Shown piece after piece: positions 34,256-46,675 of a stretch of 64,000 bases of DNA; positions within the stretch are counted from its first letter, which is position 1, and each line of letters begins with the position of its first letter. Made by a program: the position numbers and the translations under genes. The notes below the pieces were generated by a model. It was not told where the DNA came from. It made no database searches and saw only the letters and a program-made list of their open reading frames with translations. This DNA comes from Epiperipatus broadwayi (lineage: Eukaryota; Onychophora; Udeonychophora; Euonychophora; Peripatidae). The DNA lies in NCBI GenBank assembly GCA_028023455.1, contig JAQFVV010012442.1, positions 2,452,903 to 2,516,902 on the forward strand. The letters are read 5' to 3'.

Positions 34256-35035
34256 AATGATGAAAGTTTGGGATCTACCAATGACAGAACTTGAAGCAGT
34301 GGAGTTCCTCCAAAGTAAAAATGTTTGACTTCTCGAAGAGTGTGTAATAATGGCCATGAAATGAGGCTTTATGTGAATGCAAGTGCACAATGGAAGTGCA
34401 ATATTAAGACGTCAATGTCACGTAGCATCTTTGAATGGAACCTGGTTGGAAGGCTGCAAATTGTCATTTGTCACATCCATCCGAATCATTTATTATTGGA
34501 GCAAAAACCAATTGACCATGCAAATCAGGAAAAATGATTTGGATTTGAATAGGAATACTGTCATTGCATGGAAGTAATATTTGAGAGAAGCATGTAAATC
34601 CTGTGAAATTGGAGGCCCAGGAAAAATGTAGAGGTCAACAAAACTTTATTTAGTAAATGTAAAAATCAACAGGGAAGAATTCTTTCACAGCAGTGGTTAT
34701 TTGGCGGTTTATGTAGAGAAATGAAAGAGTGTTTCATTGTTGCTATTCCAGCTCAAACAGCATCTGTTCTTCTAGATGCCATTAAAGAACATGTAGAAAC
34801 AGGATCCACCATATATACTGACTGCTGGAAGGCCTACAAAATGGATGTATTGAATGCTGAAGATTTCCAACACTTCAAAGTGAATCATTCGTACAATTTT
34901 GTCATTCCTACAACTGGGGTTCACACTCAGAATGTAGAAAGACTTTGGAAGCTTGTAAAATGTTGCAATAAACAAGAGAAAGGGACTACCCAACATTATC
35001 TTGATTTCTACTTAGACAAATTCATGTGGCAATGA
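34256..35035 (+). pseudogene. Merlin (ISXO2-like) transposase, inactive, copy 2
   Basis: Starting near MKVWDLPMTELEAVEFLQ, the fragments run through a zinc-ribbon-like block (CNNGHEMRLYVN...WKC). They continue to VEVNKTLFSK, QQWLFGGLC, STIYTDCWKAY and TTGVHTQNVERLWKLVK. The first catalytic aspartate is asparagine here (AAC at 34637-34639), while the second D and the E are kept. Stops and frameshifts separate the N-terminal part; the last frame (34721-35035) is open for 104 codons and ends FMWQ-stop. Confidence 0.8.
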
Positions 35036-35518
35036 TTGCATGATGGTGAAGATCTATTTGATGCAATATTGCAAGTGATCAATATACTGTCAATCTAAAT
35101 TTCTAAATTATAATTGCTAACTTCTGCCATCTTTTCTTAATATTTGTGTTAAAATCTGTTCTAAAATGCTTCAAAATTCTACTATTCACGTGCATTTAAA
35201 GCTTCAAAACTCTGCCATTTTTGCTGAATTCTTCTGTTACTATTTAAAATGTGAACTCTAAATCAAAATCTGTCTCTATGATTGCATGATGGTTAAGATC
35301 TATTCGATGCAATATTGCAAGCGATCAATATACCATCAATCTAAATTTCAAAATTATAATTGCTAACTTCTGCCAACTTTTCTTAATATTTGTGTTAAAA
35401 TCTGTTCCAAAATGCTTCAAAATTCTACTATTCAAGTGTGTTTAAAGCTTCAAAATTCTGCCATCTTTTCTGAATTCTTCTGTTACTATTTAAAATGTGA
35501 ACTCTAAATCAAAATAAT
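35033..35518. repeat. 246-bp tandem duplication after the transposase
   Basis: TGATTGCATGATGGTGAAGA begins at 35033, and a diverged copy (with GGTTAAGA) at 35279. The two copies differ at several positions, so the duplication is old. Confidence 0.75.
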
Positions 35519-36298
35519 GTTCTTAATGGATTTTTGTGCTGAACACATTTAAGTGCCTACTAAAACTGATTTGAAGGACTTTGGTAATTATTTTTTGTGT
35601 ATTGCTTTTTGATTATTTAAATATTATTGCTCAATTTAGATATGCTTCTTTGTGAATTTTCAGATTGTAGGGGGGGGGGGTATCTATTGATCATATTTTT
35701 TTATAATTTGATTTTTACAGCATCAACTGCTTATTTTTTATTACTTACTACATATTAATCTGTGTTATGAGTTATTATTATATCTATTACTTAAATAATT
35801 TTAAAATATTGACAAAATTTATTACATTTTGATTAGTGGGGGGAGGGGTCAGTAATGATTTTTTGAGGATTGCTTTTTGATTATTTAAATATTACTGCTC
35901 AATTTACATATGCAGTAATTTATAAGCCAGAGAACAATTAATTGCTTTTCAATATGAACTTAGATGCATATTTATGTTGAAGGTAAATAATTTGATCTTT
36001 TCATATTTTCCCACTATTTTTGGCCACCATGCTTCTTTGTGAGTTTTCAGATTGTAGGGGGGGTCTCTTGATCGAATTTTCATGGTTTTATTGTTTTATT
36101 TTTCTAATTTTTTAGCATTTTCTTGTATTTTTTTTATAATTTGTAGTTTTCGATGTATTTGCTGTACATATTATTTTGCCTTAGGCATTTTCATTTGTCA
36201 ATTTTCAGGCATTTTGGTAAAAAAAATTATCACTTGCCATTTTCAGGCCGGTTGTTGATGGTGTGGCAGCGCCATCTGATGGTGGCAGAATAGTCTCC

Positions 36299-37569
36299 AA
36301 ACTACAACTGAACTTATTACATAGGACATTTATATATGAAGATGAATAATAACTATAAGTTTTATTACAATTTAATTTAAAATAAACTAACAATTAAACT
36401 TATAATTTACTTATAAGATATAGGAAAAGTTACATTTTTTTGATATTTTGAATCTAACAATATTAATATTTTTTTAAAAGAAAACTTTTTAAAATAATTT
36501 CTTAATTTTATCTTTTAAAACATTTTAAAGTGCATTCATTTACACTGAATGAGTATGAGTGATTGATTAAATTTTGTATTTTATGTAAAACTGGACCAGA
36601 AGACTTCAAAAGATGTGAATTACAAATAGTAAGATTACATTAGGTAATTTTATTATAATTTTTTTTATACAAAGTGTATTTTCTTAAAGTTGCTTGGAGT
36701 TATAATGATATTTATATTATTACATGATAAATATGGATGTGTGAGTTGATAACACAGATTTTTTGTTAACAGATATAAGCTATGAGAAATATGCATATAT
36801 TTATTGTTTTATATCATAAAGTTCATTATAACTTTATAAAATGATCATAATTGATATGATTCTTTGCAAGATAAAGCATATAATATTTACTTCAAGACAT
36901 GAATGTTAAATGAATATTTTAAAATCAAATCTCATTTGTATTTAGTGGATAAGTTTGTATATGAAACCTTTTTTTATAGTAATTATGGTTGGATAAGTTG
37001 ATATATAACTTTGTTTATTATTGGGAAATCTGCTTAGTTATTTTACAATGTTAAATGTCTAAATATATTTGAGATTATTTAAATTGTAGTGACAAGGGAG
37101 CAAAATAATGAAACCTTGAATGCTTATATAGTAGGATGTGTTAAGAAGATAGCATAGTGAGCCTATATTATATCTAAGAAGTTATTATACAAATACAGAT
37201 AATGTAGCCATGTACTTTGTATTTATATCCATGGTCAGTGTTTTGATCTTTATTTTACTCATCTGTAGGTACTGAAAAAAAGCCAAGACATTATTTTGAA
37301 AGGTATTAGATGAATTTGTACCTGTTGTTTATTTACACTGATTTTCATGAAGTTTATTGAATTATTTTATACTATTGAATATTTACTCAAGTTATTCCTT
37401 CATGTCCTATGCATTGTATCACTATCTGAATTTCATTAGTAAAACATCATGCAGTATAGTATTTATTGAAAAATGAATAATGGATCAAAATAAGTGATAG
37501 ATCATATGACTCAATTCTCTTAAGCTTGTAAGATATAAACAATGAGCATTGCCAATTGCTCAACAAGCT
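36299..37569. other. AT-rich non-coding DNA
   Basis: Nothing that could be supported as a gene, RNA or repeat was seen in this stretch. Confidence 0.55.
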
Positions 37570-37860
37570 TTGTGATAAATGTTTAGCCAGAGAAAGCACT
37601 TAAAATATTTCTGTCAGGAAACCCCCCTAACCTCTGACCATGGTTTCATGGTTTGGCAGAAAGGCACTGAAATAGCTTCAGACACTAGATCTTAAAATAC
37701 CAACCCAAAGCCAGCATTTATCTAAAAGTTATCTATTGAGTGGAAAATATGAAATATTCAGACACCTACATGTCATCAAAACCAGCTATCCAACTGAAAT
37801 AGCTATCTGGAGCTGAAAGATCTTCATCCATAACATATATTAGTAGTCTTAGCAATATAA
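37570..37860 (-). mobile_element. Eroded hammerhead-bearing repeat
   Basis: Related to 4000-4260: it shares AGCCAGCATTTATCTAA and TTCAGACACCTACATGTC. The region 37631-37667 (minus) keeps a hammerhead-like stem I, the GAAA box and a palindromic stem III CCATGG followed by TC, but box I and stem II are lost. Confidence 0.45.
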
Positions 37861-37909
37861 CATCACATAAGACTTATAATATCTTCATATTTCAACAATG
37901 TAAAAATTA

Positions 37910-39200
37910 CAAATTTGTAAATTGTTGCAAGATATGTTGCATTTTGAAAGATATACAATTGCATCATCTTATGAATTTGTTGACAGAATTAAAAATATAA
38001 AAATAAATGATAGTGATCTGTTAGCGTCATTGGATGTAACATAATTATATGGATCAATTCATCATCTTGAATCTATAAAGTTAATTGAAATTGAACTAAT
38101 TAATATTTTATTACTGAATCACTAAAATTTATAAGTGATAATATTATTGCAACATATAATTATAGCTTTTATAAAATGGGTAAAGGATGGACAATTGGAT
38201 TACCTATGGTAACACAAATTTGTCGAAATATGAAGATTATATTTCTTATAATTTTGAAGATATTAAAATTTATACTAGATATGTTGATGATGTTTTTTTT
38301 GTACTTCTAAAGACCTTATTGATGTTCTTTTATATAATCTGAACAATTTAAACAATTTAAAATGGATTACTGAGAATGAACAAAATGAAAAAATAAAGTT
38401 TTTGGATTTACAAATATTTAGAGATGCTACTGATTTAAATTATAAATTAATATTTAAACCTATTGGAGAAAGAGGATATATTCATTTTAAATCACGTGTG
38501 CCAATGATACATAAAATGGCAAGTCTGAAATAATTTTTGCATCACAATGATAAATTATGTAAATATAAGAGTGATAAAATTTTAAATATTCAACTATTAG
38601 CTAATGAACTTTTAAAGATTGGTTATGATAAAAACCAAATCTTGCATACAGTAAATTCATTTAATAAGAAGAAGAGTGTTTGCAGTGTTACTTTAGATAA
38701 TAAAAAATGGATATCTATGCCATTTATAAATAACATACAATTAAATTAATTAAGAATATATTTAAAGAAAAGTATAATATTTCATTTTGTGTTCCTCCAA
38801 ATGTTAATCGATTGATTAATAATTCCAAGAATATTATTCCTAAATTGCAAAGAAGTAATATAATTTATCAGATTTCATGTGGATGTCAGAAACTATATAT
38901 TGGTGAATCGAGATGTTCTGTGGAAAAAAAGATTGAAGGAGCATTAATTATTATATAAACGAATTGAAAATAATGTAAATAGTCAATTTAATACAGCTTC
39001 GGTATTCTTTGACGATAAAAAAACTTGTAATTATAGGTTTACATTTAATAGTAATGAAATAAAAATATTAATAGAAGAAAGAAATCATAAAAAGAGGAAA
39101 ATTAAAGAGGCAATATTGATTGACAAATATAAGAATGATGTTATTAATAGGCAAGTTGCAAATACAGCCATACACAGCTTATGGAAATATACGTAACATT
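37910..39200 (+). pseudogene. Penelope-like RT plus GIY-YIG, family B, strongly decayed
   Basis: Homology to family A begins near LLQDMLHF (about 37925) and continues through SLDVT-stop-LYGSIHHLES, a YVDDVFF catalytic block near 38285, a linker (38537-38749, a 70-codon open stretch) and a GIY-YIG block (IIYQISCGCQKLYIGESRC, about 38860-38920). It ends near a KEAILI..NRQVAN tail around 39165. It is 5'-truncated with multiple stops and indels. Confidence 0.75.
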
Positions 39201-39334
39201 AAGTTTAAAAAATTTTGAAATTCAGTTAAAGCTGATGAGGATTACCATGTAATCGAAAACGCTACAAAAGAATTTAAACTATAACATTGCATTTACCGTT
39301 AATTTTTTGTTTTTATTATATATATATATATATG

Positions 39335-39862
39335 TTGATATGTGGTTGTGGAATGAAATATATAGGAGAATCAAAATGTACATTACCAAAACAATATAAC
39401 GATCATAAGATATTGTATAAACATGTACAGAAAGAAAATGTATCTTCAGTAAATATGATTACTCCATCAATTATTTTTGATCATAATAGAGCATGTAATT
39501 ATGGTTTTAAATTTGATAATAGGGATGTGAAAATTATTAAAATTGAATGATGTAATGAAAAACGAACAATTAAGCAGGCAATGATAATATGCAGGAATAG
39601 AGAAGGTTTAATGAATAGACAATGGCTAATATAAAAACAACAGAATTGTGGGAAATTTGGATGGATTGAGTGATGGGTAATATAGGTTTTTATTTTGTGT
39701 AGATTTGTACTGATTAATAGTCGATAAAGATTGTCAGTGATACAATCGAAAGTACTTCCAGTAAAGAATATATTGTTTAAAATTTGAATACTGTGTTAAA
39801 TAAATTTGTTTGAATTATTATTATATGATTTAAAAATAAAGACATTTAATGGTTATAGTTAT
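39335..39862 (+). pseudogene. PLE family A fragment: GIY-YIG end plus pseudo-LTR
   Basis: Starts at a (TA)n tract (39316-39332) inside the GIY-YIG domain: CGCGMKYIGESKCTL, then QYNDHK and a frame open to 39550, followed by a broken KQAMII region. The 3' UTR matches 3693-3903, including the hammerhead-like segment at 39713-39765, where stem II is a perfect GATTGT/ACAATC. A TA/TG repeat follows at 39863-39890. Confidence 0.75.
39713..39765 (+). ncRNA. Degenerate hammerhead-like fold in PLE pseudo-LTR (third copy)
   Basis: Same layout as 3758-3808. Stem II pairs perfectly (GATTGT/ACAATC) where the other copies have a G-U. Stem I and box I (TCGATAA) have decayed. Confidence 0.35.
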
Positions 39863-40028
39863 TTATATATATATGTGTGTGTGTGCGCACACCTATATTA
39901 TGGCCAGGAGATATTACTGACTCAATATATTGAAATGAAATTTAAAAAACGCTTCATATTCATAATAAAAAAATCAAAAGAATTTTAAAAATAAATACTT
40001 TAAACAAATAAAAATTATATATATATAT

Positions 40029-43000
40029 TGTAACCTTCCACTTAGCTATATAGAGATGGAGAGGGAGTGGTAGGGAGGTATGTACATATGTGTAATAATT
40101 ATTTACCAGGGCTCCGAATTGTAACTATATCCAACAGCTGCGATGCCAACATAAGATCATCATCACTCCACAATTTATGTCTGTGAAGAAAGCAAGTTAT
40201 CAAAATTTAAAAAAAAAAATTATAATGATTTAAGTTATAAATAGTATCTCGAATTCAGCAATTATTAAATAAATAAATTAAATGACAAATTATTGAAAGC
40301 TGAAAACAACTCTCCACCACAGACTCACCCTCCAAAATTACAATTAATTTCTTAAATGTTTAGGTTTTCTCAATTACATCTCTACAACCAAACATGGCTA
40401 TCCACAATGCTATCTCTTTCTCAGGTACACATAAGAATGGAATGTACAATATTCTCAATTCAATAAATTCTTCAATATTACAGTATACCAACAATGGTAA
40501 CCTCTTAATTTAAAATTTTATGATTGCAACTTTCTTTTTCTCAGGGTCCCGATTTATAGTGTGGAGCTTCAACCAATCACTTCCATATTTTTTGCAGACC
40601 ATTGAACATTATCCAAGTAAATTTAAGTCAAATAGATATACACTTATTCTAGAAGCTAAAGTGTACTCTCAACTTAGCATAGTAATCCTGATCATAATAT
40701 TAGAAACTACTAAACGTTACTTTAATGAAATATTTATTTACATTAAATTTGGAATAGATTCTCATCAATTGGGAAAGTCTTCAAATATCAGGAGTGGAAA
40801 AGAGATTTGATGTCCACTCATGACATTAGTCATAGTGCAATAAACTTAATAAAGTAAATATTAAATCTAAAATTAAATTCTTTTCTTAGATATTTGCCAT
40901 TTGAGCATTATAATTTTAAATATGAGTAAATGTTTCAGCAGATTAATTCTTAAATCTCAACAAATAAATAATAAAAAAATATGAATTCAGTAGTAATATA
41001 TAATAAGAATATTTCGTGACACATCTGTACTGGAATGCATGGAATATTTTCTACAACTTTTTTATGTCAAATTCATGGATTCAATGGGTACCCAAGCATT
41101 AAGACACAATACCAAAGTTTAAATTCAAATAAATATCAAACAAAGTTTAAATTCAAAACAAAATATTTATTAACACATTAACTACAACTTATACCATATA
41201 AAACACAAACATCTTAGCGATCCAAATAGCAAAACAAAATAACGAAATAATAATCACAAAATATTTATGATTTCCATTGGCTACTGATTACAATTTCTTT
41301 CTGGGTTCATCTCTTCTAGGATATAACCCTCATCCCAACATCGGTACTTATATTCTAGGACTTGGAACAAATAACTCCTATATTATAGACTGTGAAATAA
41401 AATGTTTCTCCTCTTCACTTATTAGTTTGAGATTACCAATTATTTTATTTTCTGAAGCAGTGCTTCATCAGTACTAATATTATAATAAATATAATAATTA
41501 TTAGAACAGTTTACCTTTATCTCTTATCAAATCAAATCAATATTTCTTTTCTCTACATTAACAATTTAAATATTTTATAAATTAGATTCATTTTTGGTAA
41601 TTAAACTTACAAATAACATTAGAAGCTGTTACTCCCTGTAAACTTAATGCTTAACTTTTATTCTCTGATTGTATAATAATTTAGAAAGTTATATTCAAGC
41701 ACCCACACTTGTATTGTATACTATGTCCCTAACATGAGTTTCTCTACCATTGCCTTACCAGTCCAGTGGTGATTTGCTTCAGCATGAAATGAATATGATG
41801 CACATTGCTTGTCTGAGTTTAAATTATTAAACTTAAATTTGGAATAATTAGTGGTTCAATAACAGGCTGTGGGCTAAGCTCAGCCACACTATACATCAAT
41901 TTCTGAAACATGTTTTATTTATAATTCCCTAAAGTAAATAACTAGTTTCAACTAATACATAATGACCTGGCAAAACAGGAAACAATATTTAATTCAGTCC
42001 ATGGTGATAATGATAATATCCTCATAAGAGAAAATAAATCAAGAAAAAAAAACATTTTGGTGACAGCATAAACCTAAGTGTGCCTTCTACCTGAGGCTAT
42101 AAGGTATGTGAGGACCTTGTCACAGCACATATAGAAAAGAATATGCTAAATCACCACTTACTATATTTATCTCTTATAAAGCAAACTAATAATGGAGATG
42201 GGAATATATCCTAGATCAGGGGTCCTCAACCCAATGCCCATGGACACCATGGCACCCACAGACCATTTTATGTATGCCTGCCACTATCCTAATATGATAA
42301 AAAAGTATTTCTCTGATACAAATAAATTTAATTTTTAAAATTTCTTATAAATTATTGTATTATATTGTAATCAAATTGTAGGGTATACTATATTTTTACA
42401 GCGTAAATAAATATTTTTTTGTACATTATGTGTATTATTAACAATATCCAACTATAAATTTACATTGAAAAAATAAATGGTGCTCACCACCTGGCTGGTA
42501 CTATAGAATATGCTCTTAAGTGCAAAAAGGTTGGGGACCCCTGTCCTAGATCTCTAAACACCGAATTTAAATACATATTATCAAGAGTGAACTATGCTCC
42601 ATCTCAGCCTTCGGGGTAATGAGAACTTAGCTTACTTTGAACAAAGGTCATTTGCACTCTCCCTTAACCTAAGGGTATCATATTATGGATGTATGAACCG
42701 ATAATTTTAAAACTAGCCTAATGTGACTGAAGCATACATTTTCATTAAAGCATTAATACTGTAGACTAAGAAATGGGCATCATTTATTTATACACATTAT
42801 CTTAACTCAATCACCCTTTAGGGCATAGCAAACAAATACATAAAATATATACATGAACTAGTAAGCATGCAAACAATTTTAAAACTATTAGCATAGCAAT
42901 ATTTTCAACCTCTTTCACACTCCATTCTTAAGCATTCCATAAATATACTGGCTAAGTGATTAAATAACAAACAATATTAGGTATTCTGTTCTAAAGGAAA

Positions 43001-44965
43001 CTTAATACCGAGTCGAAATTTTTAACATCTAATTAAAAACATAATAAATGAAATTCAACACATTACATAATAAATATTTAATAATAAAGGGAAAAAAAAT
43101 GCTTAAAGTTTTTTCAGCACACTGCCTCATCTGCGACTGTTCTCCCTTTGAAAAAGTTCTCTGCATTTTAATATACATTTTATCCTAAGGAAGTAGGTAC
43201 ATAATGATGACTTGGAAAATTTAAAGTATCTAAGTTGCAACTTTATTTGTGACAAAACGAATTTTGAGATGCAGATTTAATAACGTAGTTACATTGCTCA
43301 TCAGGATCCTAGCTCACTTATTAATTCATCCTACAAAAGTATACATTTGCAATACCAATTATTCCATAGTCACATGTTAGTGGGGTTTAATTCCTCATTT
43401 TTTTATGAATTAAATCATTTCCTGACTTATTATTTTTCTTTATTAAATTTCTTATCAATTCCAATCAAATATTTAGCTTAGACTTGATGCTCATGACAGC
43501 ACATTTATAATATCTTTCATACAATATTTCTTCTTTTCTTACTTCTACTTCAGTTATTCTGACATGTTTTCTACAATTTGCTGTTAAAATTATTTTCTTA
43601 AGAGAACATAAAGTTTTCTCTGATAAAAGCAATTAATCATAAGAATATACTGCTCAGATTTGGTTAAGTCTTTATCATCAATATAATACAGATGCACAAT
43701 TAAAGGATTTGTTATTTCAGTCTTTTCCTATGCATTATTAAACACATCCATCTAAGTATTATACAAGAAACATTTTTGACAGAATAAATATCAATAAAAG
43801 TTTTTACCTGAAATAACTTGCACAGGGATGATTGGGGTATTTGGATGAGATGCATTGCATTAGGCAAGATTTACTAGCTTTTGTTATGCTGGCCATTTCA
43901 GTTCTAATTAACTTCTGGAGATCCAGTGTGCCTTATTTAGTGGTTTAGGGACACCTTTTATAATTACATTATACTTTTAAATAATTCATAGGTCAGAAGG
44001 TGGCAACTATCGAAGCATATAACTTTTCCAAAAATAAAAAGCAAAATTTTAATTATGTCCAAACATGACATGAACAATTTAGAGAAGATCCCCCACCCCC
44101 AATGTATCATCCCTTTTATAAACATAGATTGTCCATCAATCTTTGACCCTTGGTACTAAATGCTAATTTGCTCATCAAACATACTTTTGACAATAATTAT
44201 TCACAATGTGGCCTACCCCATGTGGTGTGCTTGAAATTTTCCCATTCTAAGTAAAAAAAATGTCAGGATATATTGAAAGCAAAATTTTTCCAATTAAAAG
44301 AATAGACTAAAATTTTGATTTAAAATTTGTGAATGAATATAATTATTGATTTACTTAAAACTGATTTGAAACAACTGTTATCTCAATCCCCTTTCCAATG
44401 ATATATTGCATGATATATAAAATTGGGAATTGTTCCAATAATTAAAATTTAATATACCACACATACACACACACATGCACATTTATTAATAATCTTCACT
44501 ATCTACTTGTAGTGAATTTCAAATAGCCTTAAACTATTTCAAATTTTTTAAAAATTATTGAGCTATCCTCCTAAATTAAATATTAAACAAGTGTTATTAC
44601 AAGCAAGTTAAATTTCCCAACCTTTTCATATATTAAACTTTCACTTTTCAATAGTATTATTATTTGTCCAAATCAACACGTAACCTTTTATAAATAAATA
44701 TATTCACAATTTTGCTATACATTGGAGCCTTATCCTTCTTCCACACATTTAATACATTTCAATAAACTACAGACATAATTTTATTTATATCTCACACAAC
44801 CGCTATACAAAATTTTAATTTTTGAAAAAAATCTATTCTGAGTTTCATATGATCTGCAATTTTTCTATGAAAAAAAAAAAAACATTTCTTTTCAAACTGG
44901 TCATAAGCCAGCATTGCCCTCAACTCATTGATCTTTGATTTCTTTGATCCAAACCAAAGGTGACA
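40029..44965. other. Long (TA)n-bounded non-coding segment
   Basis: It begins TGTAACCTTCC right after (TA)n and ends GGTGACA right before (TA)n, with ATAT on both sides, the same end pattern as the LTR element. The length (4.9 kb) and lack of coding sequence make the identity unclear; it includes a hAT MITE at 42217-42543. Short frames at 40520-40810 and 41277-41477 show no motif. Outside the MITE I see nothing I can name. Confidence 0.3.
42217..42543. mobile_element. hAT-type MITE, 327 bp
   Basis: Terminal inverted repeats CAGGGGTCCTCAACC and GGTTGGGGACCCCTG match at 14 of 15 positions. A perfect 8-bp target duplication, TCCTAGAT, flanks both sides (42209-42216 and 42544-42551). The 8-bp duplication and CAGGGGT-type ends are hallmarks of hAT transposons. 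The interior is AT-rich and non-coding, so it depends on a transposase from elsewhere. Confidence 0.9.
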
Positions 44966-44989
44966 ATATATATATATATATATATATGT

Positions 44990-46584
44990 TAAAACGAAGA
45001 TTTGCACGGGTTAAATATATAAAATACATATTTTGCGGGTTCATCCGTGTTAAAAACTTTTAATATCAATATACTGACGTTTCGACTTGGTCACACAAGC
45101 CATCCACAGAGTTATAAAAAGGTAGAAAGACGGTTGTAGAGGCGCTACAATCACTGGTTTGAATAAAACATTAAAAATCCCACCAATAGCAAAAATGTTA
45201 AATTTAAGAATGTTTTTTAAAGAAATCTTTCCAAATAGGAGGAAGTTTGCACGTATCATCTCGCTTATTGATACAATCTGGCCTTTTAAGTATCTCAGTG
45301 GCTTCTCTGATTTTGCATTGGTAGAGATTATCACATCTGGATATGATCCTGGTACTAGAAAAATCTATTTTATGACCTGAATCTATAGTATGGAGTGAGA
45401 GTGCTGATGATGATGAGTGTTGTTTAACTGCATTAGCATGCTCATCTCTCCTAACACTGATGCGATGATTACTCATACCTATGTAAGAAGCTTTACAATT
45501 TTTACATGAGATTTGATAGACAGCATGAGATTCAAGAGGGATTGAATCCTTAGGCTTGGTTATTATATTGCTGATCTTTTGATGAGCAGAAAATGCTGTA
45601 TCTATATTATAGCGTTTTAATATACGTCTGATACTGTCTGTAGTTCCTTTTACATATGGAACACAAATCCTAATAGCTGACTTATCATCTTTTTGTTTCC
45701 TATTTTGTCTATTTTGGGCTTGAAATAAGGCTTTTTTTATAAATTTGTAATTATAACTATTTGCTAATAAAACACTATTAATATGATTTATTTCTTCTTT
45801 CAGATGTGTGTCATCTGAAAGGTTAATTGCTCTATTTAAAAGAGTTTTGGCTACAGAAACTATCTGAGTTGGGTGATGATGAGAATGGAAATGTAAATAT
45901 CTGTCTGTGTGTGTATCCTTTCTGTAAATAGAAAAAGATAAACTATTTGGTGTTCTGGTGACTAGAACATCAAGAAAAGGGAGTTTTCCATCAGACTCTG
46001 TCTCCATTGTAAATTTAATATGAGGATGCATATTATTTAAATGTAAGAAAAAATCATCTAATGTATTTTTTCCATGTTGCCATATGACAAAAGTGTCATC
46101 TATGTATCTGAGCCAAATGAGAGGTTTTAAAGATGATGATTCTAAAGCACGAGTTTCTATATATTCCATGAATAAATCAGCTATTACTCCTGAGATAGGT
46201 GAGCCCATAGGAGTACCAAAAACTTGTCTGTAATGCTGTCCATTGTATACAAAATATGTATTTAAGAGACAATGTTTAATCAAAGCAATAATATGGTCTG
46301 GTAAATTGCAACGTTGTGAGATTATATTTAAAGCTTCATCAATTGGAATGTTTGTAAACAAAGACACGACATCAAAACTGACCAGAATGTCACTAGCATT
46401 AATTTTTAAACTTTTTAAAACAGAAATAAAATGAAGAGAGTTTTTAATATATGATTTAATAGATGGGATTGTAGGTTTAATGAAATCCGATAAGTATCTA
46501 GCTAAAATATGAGTTGGAGAACCTATTGCACTTACTATTGGACGAAGAGGGGTATCTGGTTTGTGAATTTTTGGAAGTCCATAA
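44990..46584 (-). mobile_element. Penelope-like element, family C, 5'-truncated
   Basis: The element runs on the minus strand from a (TA)n at its truncated 5' end (46585-46600) to a (TA)n at its 3' end (44966-44989). Its 3' UTR holds a hammerhead-like segment at about 45069-45115: stem II GGCTTG/CAAGTC fully paired, GAAA, then the self-complementary ACGT before C. The box I position is altered. Confidence 0.8.
45204..46584 (-). CDS. Penelope-like RT plus GIY-YIG endonuclease (N-terminally truncated, frame intact)
   Basis: The frame is open from the truncation point at about 46584 to the stop at 45204, some 460 codons. It begins inside the PLE RT at YGLPKIHKPDTPLRPIVS, followed by SFDVVSLFTNIP, FGTPMGSPISG, LRYIDDTFVIW (catalytic YIDD), then a linker. 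The GIY-YIG domain follows: VYQISCKNC, KASYIGMSN, R-R-DEH and the late E in REATEIL. Cysteines in CKNC may bind zinc as in many PLEs. The sequence is closer to canonical Penelope/Poseidon-type proteins than family A. The missing N-terminal third means it is not an autonomous copy, but the lack of stops implies recent insertion. Confidence 0.85.
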
Positions 46585-46675
46585 AATATATATATATATT
46601 CGATGTATGTATTTATAAAGCAATATACGTAATTATATAACTGAATATTTAATATTTATTATAAAGTGCAGACGG

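Larger units (their letters stand above)
32831..36298 (+). mobile_element. Merlin-like DNA transposon with long inverted arms, copy 2
   Basis: Ends read AGAGACCATACTGCCACCATCAGATGG and, inverted, GGAGACTATTCTGCCACCATC. The inverted homology continues inwards for about 1 kb or more on each side, past the C-rich runs at 33069 and 36056. A decayed transposase lies in the middle. Arms have internal tandem duplications. No clear 8-9 bp target duplication was found. The family differs from the Merlin at 17284-20158. Confidence 0.7.

Noticed and set aside
32925-35518. Tandem duplications considered as CRISPR or satellite arrays
   Set aside because: Only two copies each, long and diverged, inside a transposon; no short repeats with unique spacers.
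41449-41480. Further hammerhead on the minus strand (CTGATGA followed by AGCACTGCTTCAGAAAA)
   Set aside because: The hairpin consumes part of box I, and GAAA is not placed directly after stem II; no stem III or cleavage site can be drawn.
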